A stretch of DNA of 64,000 nt from Pinus tabuliformis (lineage: Eukaryota; Streptophyta; Pinopsida; Pinales; Pinaceae), in contig CM062810.1 of assembly GCA_031772625.1 (NCBI GenBank), positions 455,209,731 to 455,273,730 on the forward strand, in the 5' to 3' direction. Shown here piece after piece: positions 48,696 to 59,586 of the stretch. The notes under the pieces were generated by a model. It made no database searches, was not told the DNA's origin, and saw only the letters and a program-made list of their open reading frames with translations. The translations under genes were made by a program, and so were the position numbers. How positions within the stretch are numbered: position 1 is the stretch's first letter; each line of letters opens with the position of its first letter.

Positions 48696-49276
48696 GAAAG
48701 AATAGCTATGAGGGTTCGATTGGATGTTTATGAAGATTTTCGTTGATGAAGGGTGAGCTGGCCAACTACACGTTGGCCCCATGCAGACCGTTGGTCCTCT
48801 GCAGTGTTTAACTATTTGTTCTCTGCTTGTAATCTCATCCATCAAGCGCACTGGAGTTTAACTTTCCATCACTACCCGTTTTCAATTTCCTTCCTGAGAT
48901 GGCTGAGCATGCGTGTCGATTGCACCCACCGAGCACTGTTTGAACTAGACGAGGGTGGCCAATTCGCTGGCCACCGATTTTTCTAATCCCAACCATCTCA
49001 TTCGTTCATGCAATGCTTATATTAGATTCATGCAAACAGAGGAACAAGTTTAGTCACGTACCTGCAAGTCGTGCGTGGTTGCTTTTGCTGCATGCATGTG
49101 TGGATGTAGTTGCATGGTGGCTGGATTGATGATTCATGGTTGTTTTTTCTTGTGCAGGTGTCCTTTGGACGGATCCAAGCTGCAGGAGTTCATTTCCACG
49201 TTCAGACCTGCACGTTCAAGTTGTTGCTGCTGCATTGTCACAGAACCAGAACTTGTTTTCGCCATTTCTCCCAAAC

Positions 49277-49665
49277 GGTAAAGCGGATTGATCTGAAACT
49301 CACTGAGCATGTTTCTATCATCATGATGCATCTCCCATAGCAAAATCGTGATCAATGGATGCACGGATTTCGAGAAAAATGGAAAATGGCTGAAGATTTT
49401 AGAGATCGATTTATCGGAAACCGTGCATCAGAATCGACTGAAACTGCTTGGGTAGGTTACCATCACTCATATGCATATCCTCATGAAACAGGTTTTGAAA
49501 TGGATGCACGATTATGGAGAAAATGCAAAAATGGTTGATGGTGATGGAGGCTGATTTCTTGGAAACCGTGCACCGGAATTGGCTGAAACTGCTCAAGCAT
49601 GTTGCCATCACCCTTGTACAATTCCCCATAAAACGGTTTGTCAAATAGATGCATGGTTTTCAAGT
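49277..49665. repeat. Internal tandem repeat, ~145-bp unit, nearly three copies
   Basis: The word CTGAAACTGCTYRRG, with a following TTRCCATCA, occurs near 49293, 49438 and 49583. GGAAACCGTGCA occurs at 49418 and 49560. Copies are roughly 80% alike by eye. Located between the captured genes and gag. Confidence 0.8.
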
Positions 49666-50159
49666 TATGGCAAAAACAAATTTTGTTCTATGTGTTTTTG
49701 CTTCAAGGCACTTTACATGTGTTTGCATGGAAGGGAAAACTGAGCTTGTGCTGTGATGCAGGTATGGAGATGATGGAAGAGGAGTTGGAAGATTGCATGA
49801 GGGCTTCTGAACCCTTGAGGAAGCTACCATGTTCGCCAAACCACTTTTTGAAATCCATGTCTAGTTTCCCACAATTTCTATAGGAAGTTCCTGTAGAAGC
49901 ACAATGAGAAGCACAATGAGGTGGAAAAAATGATGGAGAAAGGCAAGGGATGGACACACAAGTGCTTGTAGGCCTAATCAACATATTCCCACCATCAGAT
50001 TCCATTTTAGACTTGAATTTGGTTCGTCCAAAGGTTCTACAGGATGTTTCCTGTAGAAATACAGAGCTTCCTGTAGAAGGCACAAGAAAAATTCCTTTAA
50101 CCTTGATTTGAGTGCTCCTCCTGTCATGAAACGTCCTTCTTGCAACCTGCAATTAGCCA

Positions 50160-50455
50160 ATGGAAATTAGTTTCATTTTTTTTCTTTTTCTTTTTCTCTT
50201 TTTTTTTTTTGAAAAACAACTAGGGCGCCTCATGGAGGTTTTCACCCTAATTGCCTGCCCTGGGCGCCTCCAAGGGAGGTTTTCACCCAAGGATCTTATT
50301 CCTTTTTATTTTCTCTTCTTTCCAACCCATTGACCGCCTCATGGAGGTTTTCAATCAATGAGCCAATCTAAGGCACCTCCGAAGAGGTTTTCACCTTAGA
50401 TTTTTATTTTCTTCTTATTTTCTTTTATTTTCTTTTTTCTTTTTTTTTTGTTCTA
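50160..50455. repeat. Pyrimidine-rich stretch with four GGAGGTTTTCACC modules
   Basis: GCCTCATGGAGGTTTTCACC or variants recur near 50227, 50264, 50335 and 50371, each preceded by a CCTC that can pair with GAGG to form a small hairpin. T/C-rich runs flank both sides. It lies just downstream of the gag-like gene. Confidence 0.8.
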
Positions 50456-50608
50456 CCCTACCCTACTTGAAAAACAAAATCATTTTCAAGTATAAGAATA
50501 CTTCCAATGGAGCCATGTGCACATCGATATTAGAGACAAAATTATGTGAAGGCTCAAAATGCATGCTTTGACAGGTATCCGGATCTTAGAGACCAAATGA
50601 TCTGGATT

Positions 50609-51688
50609 TCAAGGGATCAAACATAACTGAGGAAGAAAGTACCGCTGCAACTTAGTGACCTTCTGAAACCATATCTCAATATAGCTTTGATATCCTTGGT
50701 CGTCTTGCTGATTTGGATCATTCTTCATGTCACCTTCTATCATGACCTTTTGATCTTCCTCTTTTTGTTGATCTTTCTCTTGAGTACATGGAGGATTTGA
50801 TGGTAACCATGAGGGAACTCTCTCGATCTCTGATTTAGATCTCTTCTCTTCATCAAGTGCAGCCCATGGTTCTTTGATCTCCTCTTTGGAACCTTCTTTT
50901 TCCTTTGGTCCTTCAATGTTGTCAATAGATTCTCTCTTTTGCAACACTCTTCCTGAGCTTTGGTGAACATCAGTGAGCTCAAAAGGAGTCATTTGCACAT
51001 GTTGTGCCTCATCTTTGCAATTGGGTTGATCTACTCCACTGTATGGCTTTGGAAATGGTACGAGTAGTTGAGTGGAGGTGTGAAATTGAGATGGAGATGG
51101 ATGGCATTGTGGTTGGGTAGGCATTTGGGGTTGCCTTGGTGGAGGAGGAGGCGATGGTTGTGGATGAGCAGGTGGTGGAGGAAAATGAGTGGGATGAGAG
51201 TTGTACTGGGGCCTCCACTCCTGATAAGGTGCATTCCACTGAGGCTGTGGCTGAGCATAAGAGTGAAACGAATGAGCAGTTGGTTGGGCATAATATGGAT
51301 CTGTGAAGGAATAAGGAGGAGGTGTGAACCAGGAATGATGAGCAGGGGGACGCCAAGAAGGCATGAAGGTGGCTTGATAAGGGTCATAATAGGTCTCGGG
51401 TGTCCCTTGTAGTTCCTGCTGGTAAGCTCTAGGTCCATGCGGCCTCCTTTGGTTCATATAATAGAGTGATTCAATGGCTTCTTTGACTCTTTGATATGCA
51501 ACTTTAAGTCCAGGAAAGGAAGGGCACTGATTCATAGGATGGTATTCTTCATAGAAAAAACACACTTCTAGGGAGTGCATTGGACATTCGTTCCTAGGAT
51601 GCTTTCTAGTGCACCTAGGACAAAGGATGACCAAAGCGCTCTTGGCTCCCTCTTGCTTCCTTTGGATCTGTAAGGTATCCAGTTGCAT
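50609..51688 (-). mobile_element. Large element gag-like gene
   Basis: A frame of 359 codons. Near the start are two zinc-knuckle-like motifs, CPRCTRKHPRNECP (about residues 24-37) and CFFYEEYHPMNQCPS (43-57). A Pro/Gln/Tyr-rich middle (residues 80-210, with PPPPPRQPQ) and a Lys/Glu-rich tail (255-340) follow. The layout resembles the C-terminal part of large Ty3-type gag proteins. No protease, RT or integrase follows. It sits nearest the 5' LTR, as gag should. Fossil status cannot be judged from this window because the frame may begin further upstream. Confidence 0.7.
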
Positions 51689-52337
51689 GGCAAGAAACTA
51701 CCTCATATCACTCTTGAAATCCTCCATTTGAGTTGCAAACTCATCCTTGGACAAGGTATTGCTCCCAACATTTCTAATTGTAGCCATTTGCTTCAGAGGA
51801 ATGTTTTCTTCTTCTTCTCCCCTAGAGGTTCTTTAAATATGCCTTGATGTCCACCCAAGGGTTCTTCTTAGTCACAACCATCGAAGAAGAGAGAAGGTTG
51901 GCTGTGTGAAGCAATGGGGGGTGTTGTGCAAATATTTTTCTAAATGATCTCTACTCCTGCAAGGCACGAAATAAAATCTTTTTGGTTGATTTTTGCATTT
52001 TTCTTCTTGTACCTGCAAAACTAAAATAGGTTGAACTGCAACTAACTATCTTGTTGAAACGAAAATACGGAATTGAAATGAAAGCATGAAAGGACTAATC
52101 TATTTTGCTCAAATCAAATTGCAAGAATGAAATGCTAGGCTACGCTTGCAGAATTGAAATGCTACCCTACGCTTGCAGAAATGAAATTGCGGAATTGAAA
52201 TGCTAATCTATGAAAGGGGGAAATTCTAATCTACTTTTGCATAAATGAAATTGCATAATGGAAATGAAATAAACTACTTAGCAGAAGATTGGAGTGGAAA
52301 ATAGAAGAATAGCAGCAATCACTAATACTCTGACGCT

Positions 52338-52355
52338 TCCCCGGCAACAGCGCCA
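52338..52355 (-). promoter_or_regulatory. Large element primer binding site (tRNA-Asp-like)
   Basis: On the element strand it reads TGGCGCTGTTGCCGGGGA, six bases inside the 5' LTR. It matches the TGGCGCCGTTGCCGGGGA primer site known from Athila/Tat-type Ty3 elements with one difference. Confidence 0.85.
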
Positions 52356-52361
52356 AAAAGA

Positions 52362-54353
52362 TGGTGGGCTCCAGTATTGTAGAAATAATGCTACAACTCC
52401 TGGAGCTTCCTTCTCTAATTTTATCAACCCGATAGTTCCTAACAAACTTGGAAGCGACGGTGCTGTATGCACAAGTACTAGCTCTTGCCGCAGCTGTCAC
52501 TTGGTCAGCTGGCACAAGTCCGCTAGGAGCTTAAGCCAACTTCTATGAGCTCTTAGAAGAAGCTTTTTAATTGATGGACGAAAGCTAACTCAAAGGAAGC
52601 TAATCTAATTGCGAAAAGAAACCGAAAGACAAAAAGAAACGCAAACCCTAGAAAACCCTAATTCTACCAACTAGTCCTACTAATGCAAAGGAAAGAATGA
52701 AAACTACGAAAAGAGATGCCATTACTTCTAGGAAGGTAAAACGCATGTGTCTAAGTTATCACTATCTGAAGAAAACATCTTTTTGTATTTTTTCTTAAGT
52801 TGTTGAAATTATCATGCATGTGCTTCTAACTAGTTTTCCACTGTGCAGGGATGGATCAAGGGATGAAATGCTTTGGGAAAGGTTGGGATGGTACAGAGAG
52901 GGTCTAAGGGATCCCTAACATTCTTTCTGAGAGTTTCACAAAGTCTGGATGCCATGCAACCGTGTTTATGAACTTCTACAGGAAGTCTGCAGGGGGTTCT
53001 ACAGGAAGTTTTGTAATTCTTCTACAGGATGTTTCGTGATTGGGTTTTTGACTGATAGGTGAGTGGGAGAGAATGCATGAATGGGTAGGGAGGTAGGGTA
53101 GGGGCCTGGAATGACCCAATGACTGAGGGATGAGGTGATGAGAGGGTGTGGAAGTCTAGCTTGCATCAAAGAAGGTTTAGGCAATGGAAAGGCAAGAAGG
53201 TAGGGTTACGTGGCAAAAGAGAAGATGGGAGATGAGGAAACAGACTTGGTGATGGAGGAGCTGATCTGGATGAGGCTCAGATGAATGAGGAGGTGATGAA
53301 GGTGCCCTGCATAGTGCTTACCTGATCAAACCAACTACGTCTTGCATACAATCAAAATATTAGATGATCTATCTAACAGTTTAATGAGATCAGTGAACAA
53401 CAACCTTATTCATGACAAGAATCACGTACAACATGTTAAAAAAACATTATCAAAGAGATATAAACGCATGACTAACTCCTACCAGTCCATCCTAAACATA
53501 AAAAGCTACCTCAACCATCAAAAGCAACCTAAGTAACAAAGCACGAATTAAATCTAAAGAGCAGACTTTATTTTAAGAATGCAGCGAACACACATAAAGA
53601 TAAACAAGGGAGGTACTGGGCGCTTGAGATGGGCCCAACCCCAAGAGCTACAGCCTCCCAAGAGAGACTTAGAGCTGGTGCAAAGCTGGATTCATCTTTA
53701 TTAATCAAGAATGAAGAGTTACATCAAAACTGTCCACAAGGAGAGCTTGAGAATGAGCTGAAAGCAAAGCTAATCTATTGCATACAAATCGAATTACAAA
53801 ATGACTACAACAAGGCTATGAACTGACTAACTACTAGCTACTATCTACTGGCTAACTAGCTGACATCCACTGGCTACACTGGCTAACCCAAATGAGGCCC
53901 TAAGCCTTCTTATTTATACAATTTGAGGACCCAACAGTCCTCCTAAAATTTAGGGACTCCGCTGCCCAAAACTTGGAGTTAACAGCAGTCCTACTTGACT
54001 TGCTTGGCTGCCCTTGTGTTGATTGATTCGGTGGCCCTTGAACTTCGAGCTAATGGTGGAGAATTCGAGGCAAGGGCCCATAAAGGAAGGGGACACCTTC
54101 CTACAAATCCTCTAGCTTGTCTTCCCACGAATTTGGCTGCCAAGTGCTCATTAAGACCTTCAATTTTGTCTCCAAATTGACCAAAAAGGCTACACAAAGC
54201 ACCCATTAGACTTGTTGGCATAATGACTAACCAAATTCACTCTATTAGCATAAAAATAATCAAAAACATGCAATAAACCAATGAGAATGGTGGATTAAGT
54301 CAAATTAGGAGGTTGAATGAGCCCAAATAATTGTACATTTTTGGGGCTCATCA
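52362..54353 (-). repeat. Large element, 5' LTR
   Basis: 1,992 bp, the same length as 44765-46756 and about 98% identical by hand count. TTAAG follows at 54354-54358. Confidence 0.92.
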
Positions 54354-54358
54354 TTAAG

Positions 54359-56618
54359 CTAAATACAATGAGAGGAGAAGAGGGGAAGATGAAAGAAAAC
54401 TCTATAGTATCACGAGTAGTTACCTGTGCTATGCAATGAAATTCAAAATATGTGTAATCACCTAGTTTTGTATAATCTAATGCTAGAAAATTATATTCTT
54501 TGTGCACGGTGTGTGCCAATAATTTGTGAGGAGAGGAGGTAATTAAACACCATATTGATCCTTTATCCAATAGAGTGAAGAGCCCTGCAAAAGTATCAAG
54601 GAATAGACAAAGGTCATAGTCTAGAGGAAGGGGTGATCTTGAGGCTTGCTTTGTAGGAACAACCAATTCAGAATCTATAGTAGAGTTTGTATTACTCTTT
54701 GGATGGGATTTTCCATAGTCGAATACACATTACTCCATACACAAGGTTTGTTGTAGGAGAATATATATTACTTGTTGCATGAGGTTTTCCATAGTGGGAA
54801 AGTGGTTTTTCACCTGTATAGGGTTCCATGCCAAAGGTCCCAAATGAAAAAATGGAGTGTCTTTTATTGAGGTTGAGTTCCAATTTTATACCTCCTCCCT
54901 CCACCCCCTATTAAGTCACAATAGAAAATGGGGGGGCCCGTGGTGAACAAGGACCATAGATTAATCCTATAATAAAAACTTGTCGCCACAAGGTAGTAAC
55001 CCTTTAATGAGGGCACAACCATAAGACTTCAAATATGAGACCCCCAATTGTTAACTAACAACATACATAGGTGACCTTGAAGTGAACCTGAGGCATTCAT
55101 CAATTAGTGCTAATGATTGATGAGCCTCATAAATGGATTATTGATGGATTTCGAGGTCAAAGGCAAGGATCCAGTGGTCAAATTACAACAATAACTCGAA
55201 GTAGACAGAGGAGAAGACTCATAGGATGGAATAGCCCTCATTTATTACTCCTCACTTCGAATTCCCCTTCATTCATCTCGGAGTAATGGCAGTGGAATCA
55301 TGCACTAGAAGGCAGCCGAGCAAGTGGAAGATGATTGATAGTTATCTCGCATTTTGGGAGCCAAACCTCCCTGATTTTAAGGAAGATATTGGTAGCTTCA
55401 TATGTAAAAGTAGAGAGGTCTAGGGCCTCACTAGGGTCAACATTTTGCTAGTGTAAACTCTACTCAAATTTTGAGCTTCCTACTTTATGAGAATTTTATG
55501 TAATCTTGCTATATTTTGATAATGAAAATGGGATACTTCTTGAGCTAGCACTGAGTTACCTTAGAGGGCTGAAGCTCTTGGGTTACCTCCCAATCCAAGT
55601 AGCCAAGTTTCTATTTACTTGTATTTGTATGCTTTACTTTAGTTTGTAGATTGATTTGCTGTTAGATGTATTTCGTTTATGGTTAAGAATAGGTTTGTTT
55701 TGATGATCTAATAGCTTGCTTCCATTTATGCTTTCTATAGTAGGTTAAGAAGTCATTAGAGAAGATTCAAAAGGCTAGCAACAGTGCCTTGGCCTCTCTT
55801 CCTCCCTCTAGGACCATGATTTGAGGCAAAGACTCTCTTGCTGCCCCAAAAACACAAATTTTCCTCATTCCTAGGACTTCTAGTGTTTGCAGCTCTCTAG
55901 TAGGTTGATAGTCCAGTTTTGCTTTGCTGTAGATCTTCTTTATCATGTTCACTTCCTGATTTGCAGTAGTCCTTTCCCATGGTTTCCTTTCTTGCAACAT
56001 TTCTCAGCATTTCCTTCTATACATCATAGTCTAGGTCATTTTAATGTAAAACTGTGTTTTTTCCTAGGATGCACTCATTTCATTGGTTGCTTGATTTTCT
56101 TGGTTGAGTGTCAATTTCTATGTAGTTAACCTCTTCTAGTAGTAAGCCAGCTTAACAACAACCACACCCTCCATCTGATCCATGCCCTATAGGTCTTCTA
56201 AACCTCACCTCAATTCTTCCATAATTTCCTTCATTTTTCATAGAACTTCTTCCTCTCTCCTTGACCAAACCCAATCATCTTTCTCTCTCCTAGTGTTTCA
56301 TGGTTCACCTTAGGCACCCTAACAACTAATTCCAACCTTCATACACCTTTTCCACCCACTCTCACACCCTCAAAATGGTGAAAATTTCTCTCAGCCTCCT
56401 CCTCTAGACCTCCTATAGTTTCCTTATTTTCCTCCTGTAGTTTTTCCTGTAGGCTTTCTTTTGAAGGCCGAGTATGGGAAAAGCCTCTAGAAGGCCACTT
56501 GAGACATCCCAGGATCAATCCACATCCTACATCCTCTGACGCTCCAAAACTTCCCTCTAAAGCCACCTGTTCGTTGCTACACTCACACACAATAACTTAG
56601 ATGTATGTTAAATTGTTA
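54359..56618. other. Intergenic, unresolved coding-like patches
   Basis: Minus-strand open stretches at 54359-54666 and 54692-54904 (with LSHYGKPHATSNIYSPTTN) and a plus-strand stretch near 55290-55430 (KWKMIDSYLAFWEPNLPDF) look protein-like. I cannot assign them to a family. 56420-56470 carries TCCTGTAG words also frequent in the large LTR element, hinting at a remnant of a related element. Confidence 0.35.
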
Positions 56619-56946
56619 TAAAACCAGCTCAAGAAAAGATAGAAAAGATATATCAACACCTTATAATTCAGCCTCTTCGAGGGGGAAACCTCCTTTACAT
56701 TACATAAATGAACAATTCTTGGATGATTCAAATGACGAAACCTCCTTTCTATATATAGGAGTTTAAGGAGTCACAATATAATCTAGCCGACATAACAATA
56801 ATAATATAAAGCCACAAAAATAATAATAGAGGGATTCTATGGGGCACAGTAATAACAATATGGGAGAAATAGGGGCACAACAATATTAATAAGGGGTATA
56901 ACTACAATAGTAATGGGGTAATCACTAGTATTATAGGGACCCAACA
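56619..56946 (-). repeat. Gypsy-2 3' LTR
   Basis: 328 bp, homologous to 22769-23096 and 28244-28571. It ends GGGACCCAACA and is followed by the plus-strand complement of the purine tract. Confidence 0.85.
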
Positions 56947-56975
56947 TGCCCCTCTCCTTCAAAAAAGTGTTGTCC

Positions 56976-57647
56976 TCAATGCTTGAGTAGTTCCGGATAC
57001 TTCTGTATAAAATTATCATCGTCCCATGTGGAATCTTCAGTAAATAAGTTCTTCCACTTGACGAGATACTCCGAAATTGATCGATTTCTTAGTTGTCGAG
57101 CTCTTGTTTTTGTGGCTGCTTCCGGTTCCAATATAATTTTTCCTTCCTCATCAAGTTCTGGCAATATTGTTTGAACTGGGAGCCTGTCACCTATAACCTT
57201 CTGTAAACATGAAACATGAAAAACTAGGTGCAATCGAGAAGCTGTAGGAAGCTCCAATTTGTATGCCATAGTACCAATATTTTGCAACACCTTGTATGGA
57301 CCATAATACTTTGGTGATAATTTATTATCCTTCTTAGCTTGCTTGAGGGATATTTGCTTATATGGTTGTAGCCATAGGAATACCCAATCACCTACATCAA
57401 AACTTCTTTCGCTGCGATGTTGATCTGCCTGTTGTTTCATTCTATTATGTGCCAACACGAGGTTATCCTTTAAGAGTTGGAGGACTTGTTGTTGATGTTC
57501 AATGTGATGTTCCACTGCCTGAACCTTAGAATTTTCTCTTAAATATGATGTGATGGATGGTGGTTGATACCCATAAAGTGCCATAAATGGGGTCATTTTT
57601 GTTGTTGTATGGAAGGAAGTGTTATACCACCATTCAGCCAGAGGCAA
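56976..57647 (-). mobile_element. Gypsy-2 integrase C-terminus with chromodomain
   Basis: MPLAEWWYNTSFHTTTKMTP and FMALYGYQPPSI lie at the start. FDVGDWVFLWLQPYKQISLK with KYYGPYKVLQNIGTMAYKLE is the GPY/F-type module. YLVKWKNLFTEDSTWDDDNF is the chromodomain at the end. This layout defines chromoviruses. Confidence 0.9.
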
Positions 57648-57737
57648 CCATTTGACCCATTGTGTCTATTTATCAGATACAAAGCAACGAAGATATCCTT
57701 CCAAACATTTGTTTACTATCTCAGTTTTCCCATCCAA

Positions 57738-58480
57738 TTAAGGATGATAAGATGATCTATGAGCTAACTGAGTACCAAGACAAGAAAATAATTTTGTCCA
57801 AAAATTTCGAGTGAAAATGGGATCTGTGTCACTTACAAAAATCTTTGGGTTTCCATGTAGCTTTTGAATTGTTTCCATAAATGCAGTAGAAGCTATACTG
57901 GCTTTAAATGGATGTGATAATGCACAAAAGTGCACATACTTGGTAAGTCTGTCAACTGCCACCATAATGACACTCTTTCCCTCAGACTTGGGTAAACCTG
58001 TGATAAAATCCATTGAAACCTCCTCCCAACATTGGCTTGGAATGGATAAAGGTTGTAATAGACCCGGTGTCTTAATGGTTTCAACTTTATTTTGTTGCCA
58101 AACCAAACATTCCACCACAAACTTTTGAATATCTGATTTAAGGCCATCCCAAAAAAATTCCTTCTTGACCCTGTGGTAAGTTTTTAAAAATCCTGAGTGC
58201 CCTCCTAAGGGAGAAGTGTGCAATTCCATAAGAATCTTTTGTTTTAGCCTGGGAATTCTTACAAGTATAACCGATCTTTGTACCATAACGAATCATTTTG
58301 CCAGCTAAATGTATCAGACGTACTCAAATCGTGTTGTAACTTTTGAATATGTGCCCACACTTCTTCGTCATTCTTCCAATCCTCCCTTGCTTCGTTTATC
58401 CAATCTGGTTGGATAATAGAAATGGCGCACAATAATGATTCCACATCCTCATCCTTTCTTGAGAGTGCATCTGCCACCAC
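57738..58480 (-). mobile_element. Gypsy-2 integrase core and end of RNase H
   Basis: VADALSRKDE marks the end of RNase H. HTSPLGGHSGFLKTYHRVKK with CLVWQQNK is the zinc finger. CWEEVSMDFITGLPKSEGKS, VDRLTKYVHFCALSHPF and FVSDTDPIFTRNFWTKLF are the integrase core. Confidence 0.88.
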
Positions 58481-58521
58481 ATTTTTCTTCCCTTTTTTGT
58501 AGATGATTTCAAAGTCATAAC

Positions 58522-59571
58522 TGTCATGCGGAAAGAGTCAATTTTGCGGACAAAACCGACCTCCCTAGAAACCAAAAGTTTTCTAGTGACAAACAAAACA
58601 ATCAAGCACTATCTTTCCCTAAATATGCATTAAAATAAAAGCAACCAAGTGTTTAAGGCTTACCTTTAGTCCAACGCTTGTTTGCAGCAGCCAAGCCTCT
58701 TCGATCCAGATGATCTCCTTCTCCTTGAAGCCTGCATTCACTAACAAGAAAATGATTACATAGCACCTGAATAACTCATATAATAAAACATATTCATCAT
58801 AAATACCAAGGAGTTTATGAAACAAATTATATATAACAACTTGTTGAGAAAAATGAACTTAATTGTATTAATTGGAAACAAAAGAAACCATTACAACTAG
58901 TGCCTTGGTGTTGTGCAGGTCCCTCCCAGGGTCCAGCAAGAGTTCTCCTTTACTTTGATCAGCTCACCCACTTCCAAATGAAGCTAGGAAAGGATTGGAA
59001 TCCCTCCTCTCAAGCTCTATAAGGGACTCCTAATTTTAGCAGCATCTACCCTTAGGAATGTTCAGCTTTCAACCTCCCCTCCCTCTGGCCCAATGCCTGT
59101 ATTTATAGTGCTTTGGAGGAAGTTAATCAGGTCCACCATCAATGGGATAAGCCCCTCTTTCAATGGGATAGCTCCCCTCTTCATGGGATAAGTTCCTCTT
59201 TAATTGGGATGCATGAACCATCTGGAGGCGCTCAATCCACGTCAAACCATCTTCTAGAATGCTCTAGAATCGACCACAAGTAAGTTTTTTGAAGTAAAAC
59301 TTGCGCCTTTTGACCTTTACAAGAGTACGCACCCACCCCTTTATAGACAGAGCGTACAAGTACACAGGTGTTATGAACTTGAGGTGCATACACGCGGGTA
59401 AGGATAAGAGAAACTGCATAACCAAAGTTATATTGACTTTTAAAGACTTTCTCTCTTTTTTGGAGTTTGACATGATGAGGAGAGGTATAAGACTTGCCAA
59501 GGAGGAAAGTATGACTATTGATGGAGCCATACTGACTGCAAATAGTCATGGTGACAAATTTTAGTGTAACA
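58522..59571 (-). repeat. Tat-type element 3' LTR
   Basis: 1,050 bp with TGTCATGCGG at the left and TAGTGTAACA at the right (TG...CA). The assignment rests on the adjacent purine tract and terminal dinucleotides because the partner LTR is outside the window. Confidence 0.7.
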
Positions 59572-59586
59572 GATTGCCCCCTAAAG
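59572..59586 (-). promoter_or_regulatory. Tat-type element polypurine tract
   Basis: The element strand reads TTTAGGGGGCAATC directly before the LTR, the expected primer for plus-strand synthesis. Confidence 0.7.

Larger units (their letters stand above)
44765..54353 (-). mobile_element. Large non-autonomous LTR retrotransposon (gag-bearing, no visible pol) with captured host sequence
   Basis: It has two 1,992-bp LTRs with TG...CA ends and exact TTAAG target duplications (44760-44764 and 54354-54358). The primer site inside the right LTR resembles the tRNA-Asp type, and a G-rich purine stretch lies inside the left LTR. The internal 5.6 kb holds a gag-like gene and host-derived coding DNA but no RT or integrase motif. 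It looks structurally whole as a LARD-type element. The LTRs differ by about 43 of 1,992 bases by hand count (about 2%), clearly younger than the other elements here. Movement would depend on an autonomous Ty3-type relative. Confidence 0.9.
56619..58521 (-). mobile_element. Second copy of the chromovirus (Gypsy-2), 3' half only
   Basis: It contains one LTR (56619-56946), purine tract, chromodomain, integrase and the end of RNase H, all homologous to Gypsy-1 and in the same orientation. The copy stops at 58521 where the Tat-type element begins, so its 5' half may lie beyond the window. It is better preserved in the integrase and chromodomain parts than Gypsy-1, with a few breaks. Confidence 0.88.

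Noticed and set aside
51068-51412. Arg/Trp-rich plus-strand frame
   Set aside because: Antisense to the Pro-rich part of the gag-like gene. The composition mirrors it.
44765-54353. Segmental duplication of two ~2-kb blocks
   Set aside because: TG...CA ends, identical lengths, a primer site and exact TTAAG duplications show the blocks are LTRs of one element.
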